Shown piece by piece: positions 34,380 to 46,520 of a stretch of DNA of 64,000 nucleotides. The notes beneath the pieces are model-generated. The model saw only the letters and a list, made by a program, of their open reading frames with translations, was not told where the DNA came from and ran no database searches. Position numbers and translations under genes: made by a program. The stretch is from Cephalotus follicularis. Its lineage: Eukaryota > Streptophyta > Magnoliopsida > Oxalidales > Cephalotaceae. The stretch spans positions 136,256 to 200,255 of the forward strand of contig BDDD01001480.1 of NCBI GenBank assembly GCA_001972305.1, written 5' to 3'. Each line of letters begins with the position of its first letter. Positions within the stretch are counted from its first letter, which is position 1.

Positions 34380-35205
34380 TTTAAAACATATTGTTCAATC
34401 TGATAAGTTCTCTAAATGGTAAAAACTTTGATGATGATTTTTATTACAGCTATAAGGCTAATTTTGTAAATTGAGAGTATGTGTCATGTCCAATTGTCAA
34501 ACACTTAGGACCTGATGGCACATGTCAAGTCCAATCGACAAACACTAATAACTTACGAGACCAATTTTGTAAATTGAGAGCATGCGTCATGTCTAATTGA
34601 CAAATAATCATGACTTCTTCAATGACATACTTCTCATCGCATCAACGAAAGAAGCATGACTTCTCAATGAGAAAAAGAATATGCAATAATACAAAGTTGG
34701 AGCTTTGTCTCGTTAATGACCAATGAAAACCACAGTTTTATATTAAAATATTTAAGTTTTGTGATTTGAATGGTAAAAGCCCATGTTAAAAAACTTATAT
34801 TGAAATAACGTTTAAAATTGTCATAATCGTTACAATTTACCATAAGTGTTAACAGTTTTACAATAATTATTACAATTTTACAATGTCGTAATCAATTACG
34901 TTTCTCTTTAATAATTTTGCACCATTTGTTATCATTTACCACAATTATTATTTGTTACGTGTTTTATTTTTTTATCGAATATGTTATCACTACTATTATT
35001 GTTAACAATTTTACAATAACTGCCAATGTCATTAAAATTTATATTTAAATTTAATAAATTTACAATATTTGTTATCTTTTACTGAAATAGTTATATTTTA
35101 ATTACATTGTTATTTTTATTAAATTCTTTATTATTTACTGACATGGTTAAAAATAAATAATATTAGTTACGATTTACAAGTTTTGTTGTATTTACTATTT
35201 TATTT
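34380..35205. repeat. AT-rich flank with diverged repeats
   Basis: At 34446-34620 there are copies of the ~60 bp unit seen at 19495 (AATTTTGTAAATTGAGAG, TGTCATGTCCAATTG). Beyond that it is very AT-rich with many TTACAATTTTACAA-like words. No gene. Confidence 0.6.
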
Positions 35206-35210
35206 GAAGT

Positions 35211-36013
35211 TGATGTGGAAAAAATTGAGTTAAATAAAAAACAACACGTGTCCTCTTCCAAGCATTGTCAAGTGTCCAAGTGACTTAATGGTTGATGAAC
35301 AACAGCAGAGGAAGTCTGTTAGCCAAGAAAACAGTAATATAAGGAGAATTCCTCCTCGGCATAAGTGCCGAGGACCCGTCCAGTGGTTCCAGTACAAATA
35401 TCACTCTCCTCGGCGTCAGGGCCGAGGACACTTTCTAAAGCACCAGTGCCGAGGATCTCCTCGGCCGCATAACAGAAGATTTCCTCCTCATTTACAGAAT
35501 GAGGCCATGGATTTAGCATAAATTTCAGGGATACATATCTCCTAAATATAGACGATAAGATAAGGGGATTAAATCTGCTTTGATTCCTGGGATTCGTCCT
35601 TATCCAAACAGCAAGGCAGCGTTATCATCAACTGCCAAGAAGGAAAGAAGCGACAATTTAGGTGGAGATAAAGGAAATCCCGAGATCCTCGGAATTTCCT
35701 TAGGGGATAGTCATCACCTCCGCTTTTCACGCTCAATCAGTTACAAACAGATCCTATAAATACCAGAATCAGACACTAATAAAAGGTCAGCCATTTTTAC
35801 ATTACAAAGCACCTTATATCCTCTGCACTTTGTCTAACTTGAGCGTCGGAGTGTCCCCGGGAGAACAACCTCCTGGACTTTCCACCATTTTGTTACTTTG
35901 TGCAGGGATCAGAGATCGAAGTCTTCCTCCAGGCATCCTCGACAAGCGTTTCTCTTAACAAATTAAAGTCCTCCACGTAGGATACTGTTGAGAGAAGGAT
36001 TTCCGTATCAACA
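35211..36013 (+). repeat. 5' LTR of Tat element
   Basis: TGATGTGG to ATCAACA, 803 bp. TATA box near 35752. Contains CCTCGGC/GCCGAGG words around 35350-35470. The terminal AGGATACTGTTGA motif also recurs in LTR H at 60973. Confidence 0.95.
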
Positions 36014-36015
36014 GT

Positions 36016-36032
36016 TGGCGCCGTCTGTGGGA
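36016..36032 (+). other. Primer-binding site of Tat element
   Basis: TGGCGCCGTCTGTGGGA two bases after the LTR. The TGGCGCCG start is the usual primer site of Tat/Athila elements. Confidence 0.8.
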
Positions 36033-36058
36033 AACGCAACAGAAAGTCATTAACAACC

Positions 36059-39000
36059 ATGCCTCCGAGGAAGAACAACCTGCTTGGAGCCACTGGTAGC
36101 CAACAACAGGAGGTCACAGCCCCTCCCCCAGAAGTCGCCCAAGTGGCGGCCCAAGAACAAGCTCCCATCACAGGGGAGCAGCTCAATCAATTCCTCCAGG
36201 GATTGGAGCGCGTCACCGATCTGTTGGTCACAACTTTAGCCAACCAACAGCAAGCCGGGCCTGCTCAGCAAGTGGTCCGAGGAGTTTCTGGTCCCCAAAG
36301 ACCAGAGGTGGAGGCACGACACCCACGAGGTGCCAGGCGAAACCCGTCGAGGGGAAACGAACCTTTCCTTAGGCGGTCATGGGACAATATTCCCCTGGGA
36401 AGGAGGCCTGAGATCAATGCGTCTCAGAGGACAGAGTCCTCGACTGCTCGGGATCACCCTAACGATCCCAGGAGAGTGCATCCTCAACATCAGGCTATGG
36501 ATGTGGATCCTCGGTAGGAGGCCAGGGGAGCAGAGGAAGCGCAAGTGCGTTCCAATGCTCCACGCAGAGCCGGCACGGCGGGAGGAAGCAGAGTTGACCC
36601 CCCAGTCTCAGCAACTGGAGGATCACGTGTTTCTAGCAGGCCTAGGAACATAGAGGATGTGGAGCAAACAGTAGACAGAAGGCTTGCAGACCTGGAAAGG
36701 AGGTTCCGAGGAGTGAAACAGCACAGGGGGCACCTATCCGAGGTGTGAAATATTAACACCCACCCCTTCACAGCCGAGATCATGGCAGAGCAAGTCCCTA
36801 GCGGGTTCCGAAACCCAAGTCTTGATAAGTACGATGGGTCCACGGACCCCATCCAATATGTGCGTTCCTACATTCAGGCTATGTGGATGTATCAGACCTC
36901 GGACGCCATGCTTTGCCGAGGATTCCCAGTGACTTTGATTGGAGCTGCCCAGTCATGGTATTTCACCTTGGCGAGGAATTCAGTGAAGAGCTTCTATCAG
37001 TTTACGGAACTGTTCGTGACCAAGTTCCTCAACAGCACCACGCAGAGGAGAAACTCTACCCACCTCATCAACGTGGTGCAGGGTAAAGATGAGTCACTGA
37101 GAGATTACCTCACCAGGTTCAACAAGGAATCTCTCACAGTGAAAGACATGGAGCCGTCCTTTGCTCTGACAGCCTTGAACAATGGGCTGAGGAGCAACTC
37201 GTCGTTTACCTTCTCTCTACTGAAGAAATCGGCCAAGGACATGGCAGACCTGCTGAAAAGGGCGGAGAGGTATGTCAATGCCGAGGAAGAGATGGTGGCC
37301 AGGAAACAAAAGACACCCTGGTCTGGCCATCAGGAGGAGAGAAGGGAGCATTCACGAAATGCTCCCGAGAGGAGAGAGAAGAGGAAGGAGAAGTCAGAAA
37401 TGTCCAAGAAAGACCTCAGACATAAACTCTCCAGACGAGAGGGCAAATCCAGGGGTGGGGCACCCATACCATCTTACAACACCTTTGCCCCCCTCCTGGA
37501 CACACGAACCAGGATACTTGCTGTGGAGCAAGATAAAGTCCCTTTCCAGTGGCCTGAGAAGCTGAGGACCCCGGCAGAGAACAGGAATTTGGAGAAGTAC
37601 TGCCGGTATCATCGTGACCACGGGCACGATACAGAGGAGTGCAGGCAACTGAAAAATCAGATTGAGGACCTGATTAGAAAGGGACACCTGCGTAAATATG
37701 TAGATAGGGATGCCCCTCAAGGAAGGAGGGAGAAGAGAAGAGAAGAGGCTCCTCGGCAACAAGAGGAGCAGCAACAGCAGCAACCCAGGGGTGTCATCCA
37801 CACCATCTCTGGAGGGGTCGCATCAGGGGGCGACCACTCAAATGCAAGAAAGGCCTATGGGAGACAGTCCCTGGCTGTGCAACAAGTCCCTCACAGCAAA
37901 AGGCTCAGAACTGGTGGAGACGAGGAGGTGGTAACCTTCTCGGAGGCGGACTATGAGGGAGTACGTCTTCCTCACGATGATCCAGTGGTGGTAACTCTTC
38001 TGGTGGAACTCTTTACCATGAAGAGGATCCTCATCGATAGTGGCAGCTCTGTCGATATCTTATACAAACACGCATTTGACCAGCTGAGGATACCAGCAGA
38101 CCAGCTAAAGCCAGTAAAGACCCCACTGGTTGGTTTCACAGGTGAGACGATCCACCCTCTGGGATCTATCAACCTGTCCGTGGTTGCAGGCACTGCCCCA
38201 CTCCAGACTCAGGTACAGATGACATTCCTGGTGGTTGATACCCCAAGCCCTTACAATGCTATAGTAGGGCGACCAAGTCTGAACTTGTTAGAGGCCATAG
38301 TGTCTACGAGACACTTATTAATCAAGTTTCCCACAAGGTTTGGCGTGGGGGAGGTCAGAGGAGACCAAGAGGTGGCAAGGCGATGCTACAAAACTGCCAT
38401 CTCGGACAAAGGGAAGGGGAAGGTCCTCCCCATAGCAAACGTGGAGCTCAGAGGAGACCTGGAACCAGAGCGTCCACAGCCTGTTGAAGATGTGCTCCAA
38501 GTGCCCATGGAAGAGGGCAACAGTGAGAAAGTATTCCAAGTTGGCTCACAACTTGGAGAGGTGGAGCAGGAGGAATTAATAACATTCCTCCGAGATAATA
38601 AAGATGTTTTTGCCTGGTCGGCAGAGGAGGTCCCTGGGATCAGCCCAGACTTGATGATTCACAAACTAAGCGTGGATCCAGCCAGACCCCCGATCAGACA
38701 AAAGAAGAGGAACTTTGCCCCAGAAAGGCAACAGGCGATAGCCGAGGAGGTGAGCAAGCTATTGCAGGCAGGGTTTATAATGGAAGTACACTACTCAGAT
38801 TGGCTGGCTAACCCAATGTTAGTCAAAAAAGCCAATGGTAAATGGAGGATGTGAATAGACTTCACAGACCTCAACAAAGCTTGCCCAAAGGATCACTTTA
38901 CTCTCCCAAAAATAGACCAGCTGGTAGACGCAACCTCGGGATACAGAATCTTAAGCTTCTTGGACGCTTACTCGGGATATAATCAAATCCCCATGTACAA

Positions 39001-41455
39001 GCCTGANTGCACATTTGGGGTCACCTCGGGAAAGTTCCTCGGATTCATGGTCTCTAGCAGAGGTATAGAGGCCAACCCAGAGAAGATCTCGGTCATTCAA
39101 AGCATGAGGCCACCTCAAACCATCAGGGATGTTCAAAGGTTAAATGGGAAGATTGCAGCCCTTAGTAGGTTTGTGTCAAAGTCAGCAGAGAAGTGCCTCC
39201 CTTTCTTCAAAATTCTTAGAGATCCCAAGGGATTCTCGTGGACCAACGACTGCCAAGCAGCCTTCGACAAATTGAAGGAGTACCTGGCTTCTCCTCCTCT
39301 GATCTCGAAGCCTAAGGAGGGGGAAGACTTGTATCTGTACCTTACGGCCACCTCGGGCGCAGTGAGCGCAGTGCTGGTCAGAGAAGAGGAAAAAGTTCAG
39401 AAGCCAGTATACTACGTGAGCAAGGCCCTAAACGATACTGAGGGGAGGTACCCAGAGGTGGAGAAGTATGCCTATGCTTTGATAATCTCGGCCAGGAAAT
39501 TGAGGCCGTACTTTCAAGCCCATACAATCAAGGTTCTGACTGGCAAACCACTCAAACAAATCCTTGCCAAGTCTGACACCTCGGGCAGGTTAATTAAGTG
39601 GTCAGTCGAACTAGGCGAGTATGATGTGAAGTTCGAAGCTAGACCAGCAATCAAATCACAGGTACTAGCCGACTTTGTTGGAGATAATACACCTACGGAG
39701 TGTATGGAGGATAACCCTTCCGAGAGCGAGAAGGGAATGTGGAAGTTATCAGTGGACGGATCCTCCTGCCTCACTGGCAGTGGGGCAGGGTTAATATTGA
39801 CAAGTCCAGACGGTTGGATGTTGGAGTATGCTCTGAGGATCAAGTTCAAAGATACAAATAACGAAGCTGAGTGGGAAGCTCTGATAGCTGGACTGACGAT
39901 CGCAAAGCACTTGGAGGTGCAGAAGATTGAAGCCTCCAGTGATTCTCAGCTAGTGGTTGGTTTGGCAAATGGGGAGTATGAGGCCAGAGAAGATCTCATG
40001 ATAAAATACTTATCCCATTTTCAGGGCATGAAGTCAGCCTTCGAAGTTTTGAGAATTGTGAAAGTGCCTAGAGCAGAGAACGTCAGAGCAGACCAATTGT
40101 CAAAGCTAGCAACGGCAGAGGAGTTGGAGAAAAATCAAACTGTCCTAGTGGATTACCTGGATCGTCCGACCATCTCTGAAGCAGATGTGATGGACATAGA
40201 TGTGCCACAGGAGCCAAATTGGATGACTCATTTTGTTAATTGGCTGAGGAATGGGATCCTACCCGAGGACCCCGTGGAGGCTAGGAAGCTGGTCTACAGA
40301 GCAAACATATTCCAATTCCGAGATGGGATCCTCTACAAAAGATCTTTCTCATTTCCTTGGCTGAGGTGCTTAAACCCCTCAGAGGCCGATTATGCTCTAA
40401 GGGAAGTTCATGAAGGGATTTGTGGCAACCACACTGGGGGCAGGACTTTGTCTCACAAGCTGTTAAGGCAAGGTTACTACTGGCCGACCATGCATCAAGA
40501 TGCTATAAACTTAGTGAGGAAGTGTGACAAGTGTCAGAGGAACGCCAATATAAGCAGAAGACCTTTTCAACCTCTGATATCAATTACGGCCCCATGGCCC
40601 TTCGCACAGTGGAGAATGGACTTCGTCGGACCATTACCTATGGCAACAGGCCAGAGGAAGTTTCTCGTTGTAGCGGTTGACTACTTCACTAAGTGGGTGG
40701 AAGTAGAACCTCTGACAACAATAACAGAGAAGAACACGGAGAGCTTTGTGTGGAAGTCAATCATCTGCAGATTTGGAGTCCCAAAGACAATTATCACAGA
40801 CAATGGTAAGCAGTTTGATTGCCAAGCCTTCCGCGACTTTTGCAAAGAATGGAGGATAGAGCATAGGCTTGCCTCAGTAGCCTACCCCCAAAGCAATGGG
40901 CAAGCCGAGGTGATCAACAGAGAAATCATCTCGGGCTTGAAGAAGCGCCTAGAAGATAGCAAAGGAAGATGGACAGAGGAGCTACAAAGTGTACTATGGG
41001 CATATAGAACCACTCCTCGGACCACAACTGGTGAGTCCCCATACAACCTTTGTTTTGGAGCAGAAGTTATGATACCAGTAGAGGTTGGAGTACAATCACC
41101 AAGAGTTGTGCACTTCACTGAAGACAACAACGAAGAAGGGTTAAGGTGCCTCCTAGACCTAGTGGAAGAACTCAGAGATAAGGCTGCAATCAGAGTTGCA
41201 GCCTACCAGCAGAGGGTAAGCCGTTACTACAACAAAAGAGTAAGCCCAAGACCACTAAGGCAAGGAGATCTAGTCCTACGCAACTCAGCCGTTGCAGATC
41301 CTACTGGTACCAGAGGAAAACTAGCCCCTGCCTGGGAAAGACCATACAAGATCAAAAGGGTCCTCCGCCTAGGAACATTCAAACTTGAAACTTTGGGGGG
41401 TAGGGAGATTGCCAGAGCTTGGAATGCCGAGCATCTGAGGAAGTATTATCAATAA
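36059..41455 (+). pseudogene. gag-pol polyprotein of Tat element, three in-frame stops and RT deletion
   Basis: One frame runs from ATG 36059 to the stop at 41453 (about 1800 codons), broken by TAG 36515, TGA 36746 and TGA 38852. Gag lies at about 36782-37320. A CRYHRDHGHDTEEC knuckle is at about 37600. The aspartic protease DSGSS is at 38036. Reverse transcriptase starts at about 38680 but jumps from YSGYNQI to CTFGV at the N base 39007, so the YVDD core is absent. The first RNase H is at about 39330-39690. The second RNase H at about 39738-40110 has DGSS, NNEAEWEA, SDSQLVV and RADQLSKLA. Integrase has the HHCC finger (about 40400-40540) and the catalytic D, D and E in MDFVGP, TDNGKQF and NGQAEVI. 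The C-terminus ends HLRKYYQ. Confidence 0.93.
39007..39007. other. Single undetermined base (N) at the RT deletion junction
   Basis: The only N in the window. It lies exactly where roughly 75-80 residues of the reverse transcriptase are missing, which suggests an assembly gap or mis-join rather than a simple ambiguous base. Confidence 0.8.
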
Positions 41456-42534
41456 TTTTCCAAGTTTGCAAGGGACCGGAGGTCCAATGTTCATGTCCTC
41501 AAACCTCTGAACACCCACCGATCAGCTCCCTCAGTCTTAAGCTAAGCATCTCGGACCATGCCCCCAAGGGGGCACTTAGAGATCTAAAGCTTCCTAAGCC
41601 TTACGGAGGCTAATTCTCAAAAAAGAAAACCAACACAAGCCAAGGTCTCAGACAGACCAGAGAAACAGGCATTCAAGAAAGCATCCAAGGATGCATCTAC
41701 TAAAGCCTCCTTACGAGGAGCATACAAAAGCTTCCTTCCGAGGAACCCCCCATCCCTATATATTCATCAACAAAGACTCCTCCCGAGGGGCATGCCTAAA
41801 GACTTCCAAGGAAGCACTGAGACTCCTAAGGGAGCAAACACTGGTCGACAATACCATAGGAACTTGTCCAACCAGACCTAAAGTCGTGACTTGAAAGGCG
41901 AACCCATAGGAACTCGCAACGATCAAGCTCGTTGGACTGAGCACTTTAATACAAGTGTCTCTAAGTGGACTGAAAGCTCAGCCGACCTGTCCTAAAACCT
42001 AATAGGTCAGACGATACTCTCCTCGGCAAACTCATAGGAACTTGTCCGAGCAGACCAAGAACTCGATTTATGAGTAAGAAAATCTTTTGAAGACAGTTAC
42101 AGTTAAGCGTTTTTAAAGTAAAGAGTCCTACGAGGACTGTCAAGCTTAAGTGCTCTCAACCATGAAGGTTTGAGGGATTGAGTTAAGTTAAAATTTCTAA
42201 GGATATTACTAGTGCACGTATACCCACGAAGCTCAAGCACATAATGCAAGGGACCAGAGGAAGGCAAAGTCCGAGATTACAAGAGGTTTGTTATTAATAT
42301 TTTTGATAAGTTACTTTAAGTTCTTTTGGAGGAGTGTCTGCTTCTACGAGAAGTCAGAGGTCCCAATGAGCAAAATCTCTAAAGGGATTGTAAACATACA
42401 TGCCAAGTGCAAACACATCAAGCTCACAATGCAAAAAGTAAAAACAGAGCAGGGGATGCAAAAAGTTATCTTCATTTATATATTGAAAAATCATTACAAG
42501 ACAAAAAAGGGAAGAAAAAGCTAGCCTACTAAAA
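41456..42534. other. Non-coding 3' region of Tat element
   Basis: Between the pol stop and the end of the antisense gene. No frame with recognisable domains. Contains scattered CCGAGG and CCTACGAGGA words like those of the LTR. Confidence 0.5.
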
Positions 42535-44856
42535 CTAAGCTAAGGCAGAAGGATCAGGAGAAGCCCCGCCTTCAGGAGGAGGAGGAACAAAAGGCCCAGT
42601 TCGAGGAGGCTGAGGAGTCACGATGTCCGAAGGAGGATCATCAGAGGCAGGCTGAACTTCCAGCTCCTCTTCCTTAACTCCTTGGCCAGCACCACTTACC
42701 AAGGCTTCCTCGGCCTTCAGCTCCTCGGCTTCGTATCCACCAGGATAGTAATCGAAGGCCTTGGCAGCTGAGCAATAGGCGACCTCGCCCAAAGGAACCT
42801 CTGGATGCAGAGTCTTTACCCAATTTTTGCAAGTGTAGAATCCCCGACGGTAGTACTCGGCAGACTCCTTGAAGATCTCATCCTCAAAGGCCTCTGAAGC
42901 TTTGAAGTCCTCCACGGAGGCTTCCATCAAATTGTGGAACTCGTCAGAGGACCTGAACTCTGCAAGGGCGTCCTCCACAGCCTTGGCCTTCGCCTCCTCA
43001 AGCTCCTTGACAGTCTCCTCATGCTTCTTCTGCAGAGCTTGGAACAGGTAGCGAGCCTTGGAGGTCCTTTTGTAATTGGTCCTTCTCCAGGACAACTATG
43101 TTCTTCTCCTCCACAGTAGATTCTTGAGCCTTGAGGACCTCCTCAAGTTGAGCCTTGGCCATCCGAGAAGTCTCCTTCTCCTCCATTATCTCCAGCCTCA
43201 GCTTGTCGCACCTCTCCAAGATGATCGAGAAGTTCTCGACCAAGAGGTGGTGATTATTCAAAGCCTGCAAAGAAGATTGAAGTTAGAACAGAAAACACAA
43301 GTACAAAGCTCACAGTCAGAGGATCTCCCTTTACCTCAAATTGGCTTCGCAATGAATTATGGATGAGGTCCTTGTTGGACCAATCCTCCCTTTCCTTCAG
43401 CTCGTCCGGAAAGAGGCAGAGAGAACTGAGGGCAAATGGCACCCCCTGCGTGTCCAGGCTAGAGGAGCCCTTCCCAACCCCCTCTATCTCTTTGATCATC
43501 CTCTCCACGTCCCGAGAAGGAGGCAGGATAATAGGGACGTCTGAAGTCCGGCCGAGGATGGAGTCCATCTCGGTCTCGGTGATGAGTCTCCCCCTCTTGC
43601 CTAGGGGACGAGGAGGATCGCCAGAGGTACGCCCACTGGCAGGACGTTTGGAGCCCTTCTCCTTGGCTGCAACTGCAGCCTTCTTCATCTGCTTGGCCCC
43701 AGCAGCGACGGTCTTGGCCCTCTGTTTGGCCCCCTCGGCAGCGGCCTTCTCCTTTTGTTTGACTGCTTCCTCGGCAGCCTTCTGTTTGTCCGCCGCAGCA
43801 GAGGAAGGCTTGGTGACCTTGGTGGCACTGAATAGGGCGTCAAATCCTCGCCGAGAAGACATTGCTGCATAAACAGAGGTCAAGAATGTTAGTGACTTAA
43901 AATTGAACTACAAGACAATGGAAAAATGAAGACAAAAAAGACGGAGGAGACGAAAGCTTTATACAGTTTTCCCCCATCTCTTGGGGCGTGGATTGGGTTG
44001 GGGATCCCTCATCCCCTGAGGCCTCCTCAACCTCGGCCGAGTGTGATACTTGGCTAGGAACAACACTTAGCCCAACTCGGAGCAGCCGCTCCTCAACCAC
44101 GATAAAGTTCACCTCCTCGGGCTCCAGGGTAATCAGTTTATTGAAGTCCTCGTTCTCTGCTATGGTCAGAAGGGACCTCCGATTGAGACGTGTGGTGTCC
44201 ATAGTGTCACACCAGACAGGAGGGGTGAACCCCTCAAAATTTTTGATGAGGAAGTACCTTTTCCTCCAATTTTTGATGGATTGGGTAGTTTTGACAAGAA
44301 GTTTGTTTATGCCAGGGCGTGACTTGAAGAAATAGCCACGTTTCCCTGGCGAGGCCGAGATGACATGGAATTCCTTGAACAATCCCACTGTGGCGGTCAC
44401 CTCGGACTCCTGACACCTAACTAGGAAACCTATAATGAAGCTCCAAGATTGGGGTTGGAGAAGAGAAGGATGAAGGTTGAACGCCTCCAAGACTGAGAGG
44501 GCGAAAGAAGGCACAGGGATCCTCAGACCATGAGAGAGGGCACCCTCGAAGACAGCAAAGAGGCCCTCTCTACTCTCAGTGACCATCCGAGGATCCTTGG
44601 GGAGACAAAATCTCAACCCAGAAGGGAAATTGTACCTGGTAGACAGCTCAACCACTTCTTGGCGAGAAAGAGTGCTGACACCAAAGCAATTAGGGGTAGA
44701 GGTGTCAGCCTCGGTGACGGGAACGGTAGGTTCACCCACTGCAGCCCTCAGGCTACCTTCAGAAGAAAGGGGACTCTCGACAGGGGGAATCACCATGGCC
44801 AGGGGTTCGACCTCTAAGGGAGGAGAAACCCTAGCGGTCCGCTTGATTCTGGCCAT
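42535..44856 (-). CDS. Antisense gene of Tat element (putative gypsy-type transposon family protein)
   Basis: Spliced model on the minus strand: exon 1 44856-43965, exon 2 43864-43335, exon 3 43264-42535, with GT-AG introns and matching phases between exons. Exon 1 holds a conserved globular domain (CLPKDPRMVTESREGLFAVF, SWSFIIGFLVRCQ, TATVGLFKEFHV, TRLNRRSLLT) related to the plant family called putative gypsy type transposon (Pfam Transposase_28). Exon 2 is Lys/Ala-rich; exon 3 is a long coiled-coil-like Glu/Lys region ending in a Pro-rich tail. A frameshift near 43055 breaks exon 3. A minus-strand TATA box lies about 215 bases upstream. Grande-type elements are known to carry an extra antisense gene here; its function is unknown. 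A related copy lies at 62074. Confidence 0.75.
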
Positions 44857-45070
44857 CTAGATCAATTCGAAAGACGAGGAAAAAAGCAAGAAGGAAAGAC
44901 AAGAATCAGTTTAGAACAGCGAAAGGACTATCAACTTACTCAGAAACTTGTATGAAGATGATTAGAAGATGAAGATTTGAGGTTGAAGCACTGAAGATCT
45001 CGAAAACTCTCAAGAGGTTTTGGCAAGAAACAAGGAGGCGTAAAAGGTTTGCTCAAACAGGTTAGGGTTC

Positions 45071-45078
45071 TATTTATA
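45071..45078 (-). promoter_or_regulatory. TATA box of the antisense Tat gene
   Basis: TATAAATA on the minus strand, immediately followed by GAACCCTAAC (telo-box-like) and about 215 bases upstream of ATG 44856. It suggests that the antisense gene has its own promoter. Confidence 0.6.
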
Positions 45079-45200
45079 GGCCAGAGCTTAGATCCTGGCC
45101 CTCCATCTAGCAAGGATCCAACGGTTGAGAAACCAACAGACATACCAAGCGCGGGAAACGAAGAGGCAGAGGCGGAAAACGTTCTGCTTTTGCCAGGTGT

Positions 45201-45434
45201 GGGTGGCAATTCGTGTCAACGGGTCGTGTCTTTATCGTGTTTGGGTCGGGTTCGAGTCGGGTTCTGTCTTATTTAGCGGGTCAAAGTCGGGTTGACCCAA
45301 ATATGAATCCAATTCAAATTAAGTTATACGAGTTAATACTGATATAATTGGACAAAATTTAGACTAAACCCATTTAATTTATTATCGTATCGGGTTCGAG
45401 TCGGGTTCACGTGTCATGACCCACATTGCCACCC
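45201..45434. mobile_element. MITE-like insertion (hAT-type termini)
   Basis: Ends GGGTGGCAATTCGTGTC and (complement) GGGTGGCAATGTGGGTC form an imperfect terminal inverted repeat around a 234 bp core with GTCGGGTT words. The CAGGGTGGCAA-like termini are common in plant hAT MITEs. I could not find a clean 8 bp duplication, only TGT on both sides. It lies between the antisense gene's promoter and the 3' LTR. Confidence 0.55.
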
Positions 45435-45694
45435 TGTGTCTAATACGTTACTCATATGCAATAATGTGGGCTCATGGCACGAGGTCCATTAGATGGGACA
45501 GGAGAAGACAAAGGGGCAGGCTTCGATCCTCTGCCAAGGCACAATCAATTTTGTGCAAAGGATAATCCAAAGCAACACCTTTGTCCCCAGCTCGCTCACC
45601 AACAAGAAAATTAGCAGCAAACTTTACAGAGGAGTATTGCCTGAGCCACGGCTCTCAACTCTGCTCCTTCTCCTCTGACCACGGTCAGAGAAGA

Positions 45695-45712
45695 AGGACC
45701 AGGGGGGGCATA
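45695..45712 (+). other. Polypurine tract of Tat element
   Basis: AGGACCAGGGGGGGCATA directly before the 3' LTR, the priming site for plus-strand synthesis. The same tract is seen in inverse orientation beside LTR H at 61460. Confidence 0.75.
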
Positions 45713-46515
45713 TGATGTGGGAAAAATTGAGTTAAATAAAAAACAACACGTGTCCTCTTCCAAGCATTGCCAAGTGTCCAAGTGACTCAATGGTTGATGA
45801 ACAACAGCAGAGGAAGTCTGTTAGCCAAGAAAACAGTAATATAAGGAGAATTCCTCCTCGGCATAAGTGCCGAGGACCCGTCCAGTGGTTCCAGTACAAA
45901 GATCACTCTCCTCGGCGTCAGGGCCGAGGACACTTTCTAAAGCACCAGTGCCGAGGATCTCCTCGGCCGCATAACAGAAGATTTCCTCCTCATTTACGGA
46001 ATGAGGCCATGGATTTAACATAAATTTCAGGGATACATATCTCTTAAATATAGACGATAAGATAAGGGGATTAAATCTGCTTTGATTCCTGAGATTCGTC
46101 CTTATCCAAACAGCAAGGCAGCGTTATCATCAACTGCCAAGAAGGAAAGAAGCGACAATTTAGGTGGAGATAAAGGAAATCCCGAGATACTCAGAATTTC
46201 CTTAGGGGATAGTCATCACCTCCGCTTTTCACGCTCAATCAGTTACAAACAGATCCTATAAATACCAGAATCAAACACTAATAAAAGGTCAAACATTTTT
46301 AAATTACAAAGCACCTTATATCCTCTGCACTTTGTCTAACTTGAGCGTCGGAGTGTCCCCGGGAGAACAACCTCCTGGACTTTCCACCATTTTGTTACTT
46401 TGTGCAGGGATCAGAGATCGAAGTCTTCCTCCAGGCATCCTCGGCAAGCGTTTCTCTTAACAAATTAAAGTCCTCCACGTAGGATACTGTTGATAGAAGG
46501 ATTTCCGTATCAACA
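45713..46515 (+). repeat. 3' LTR of Tat element
   Basis: 803 bp, nearly identical to 35211-36013 with about 16 substitutions and no length change. Followed by the duplication GAAGT. Confidence 0.95.
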
Positions 46516-46520
46516 GAAGT

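Larger units (their letters stand above)
35211..46515 (+). mobile_element. Complete Tat-type Ty3/gypsy element (11.3 kb)
   Basis: Two 803 bp LTRs (35211-36013, 45713-46515), the duplication GAAGT (35206-35210, 46516-46520), a primer site, one long gag-pol frame, a polypurine tract and an antisense gene between pol and the 3' LTR. A second RNase H domain before integrase and the long 3' region are marks of the Tat lineage (Grande, Retand, Ogre). The LTRs differ at about 16 positions by eye (roughly 2%), so it is a fairly recent insertion. Pol carries stops and lacks the polymerase core, so the element is not autonomous. Confidence 0.95.

Noticed and set aside
37394..37801. Minus-strand frame of 135 codons in the Tat gag region
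   Set aside because: Antisense of the charged gag linker; no own context.
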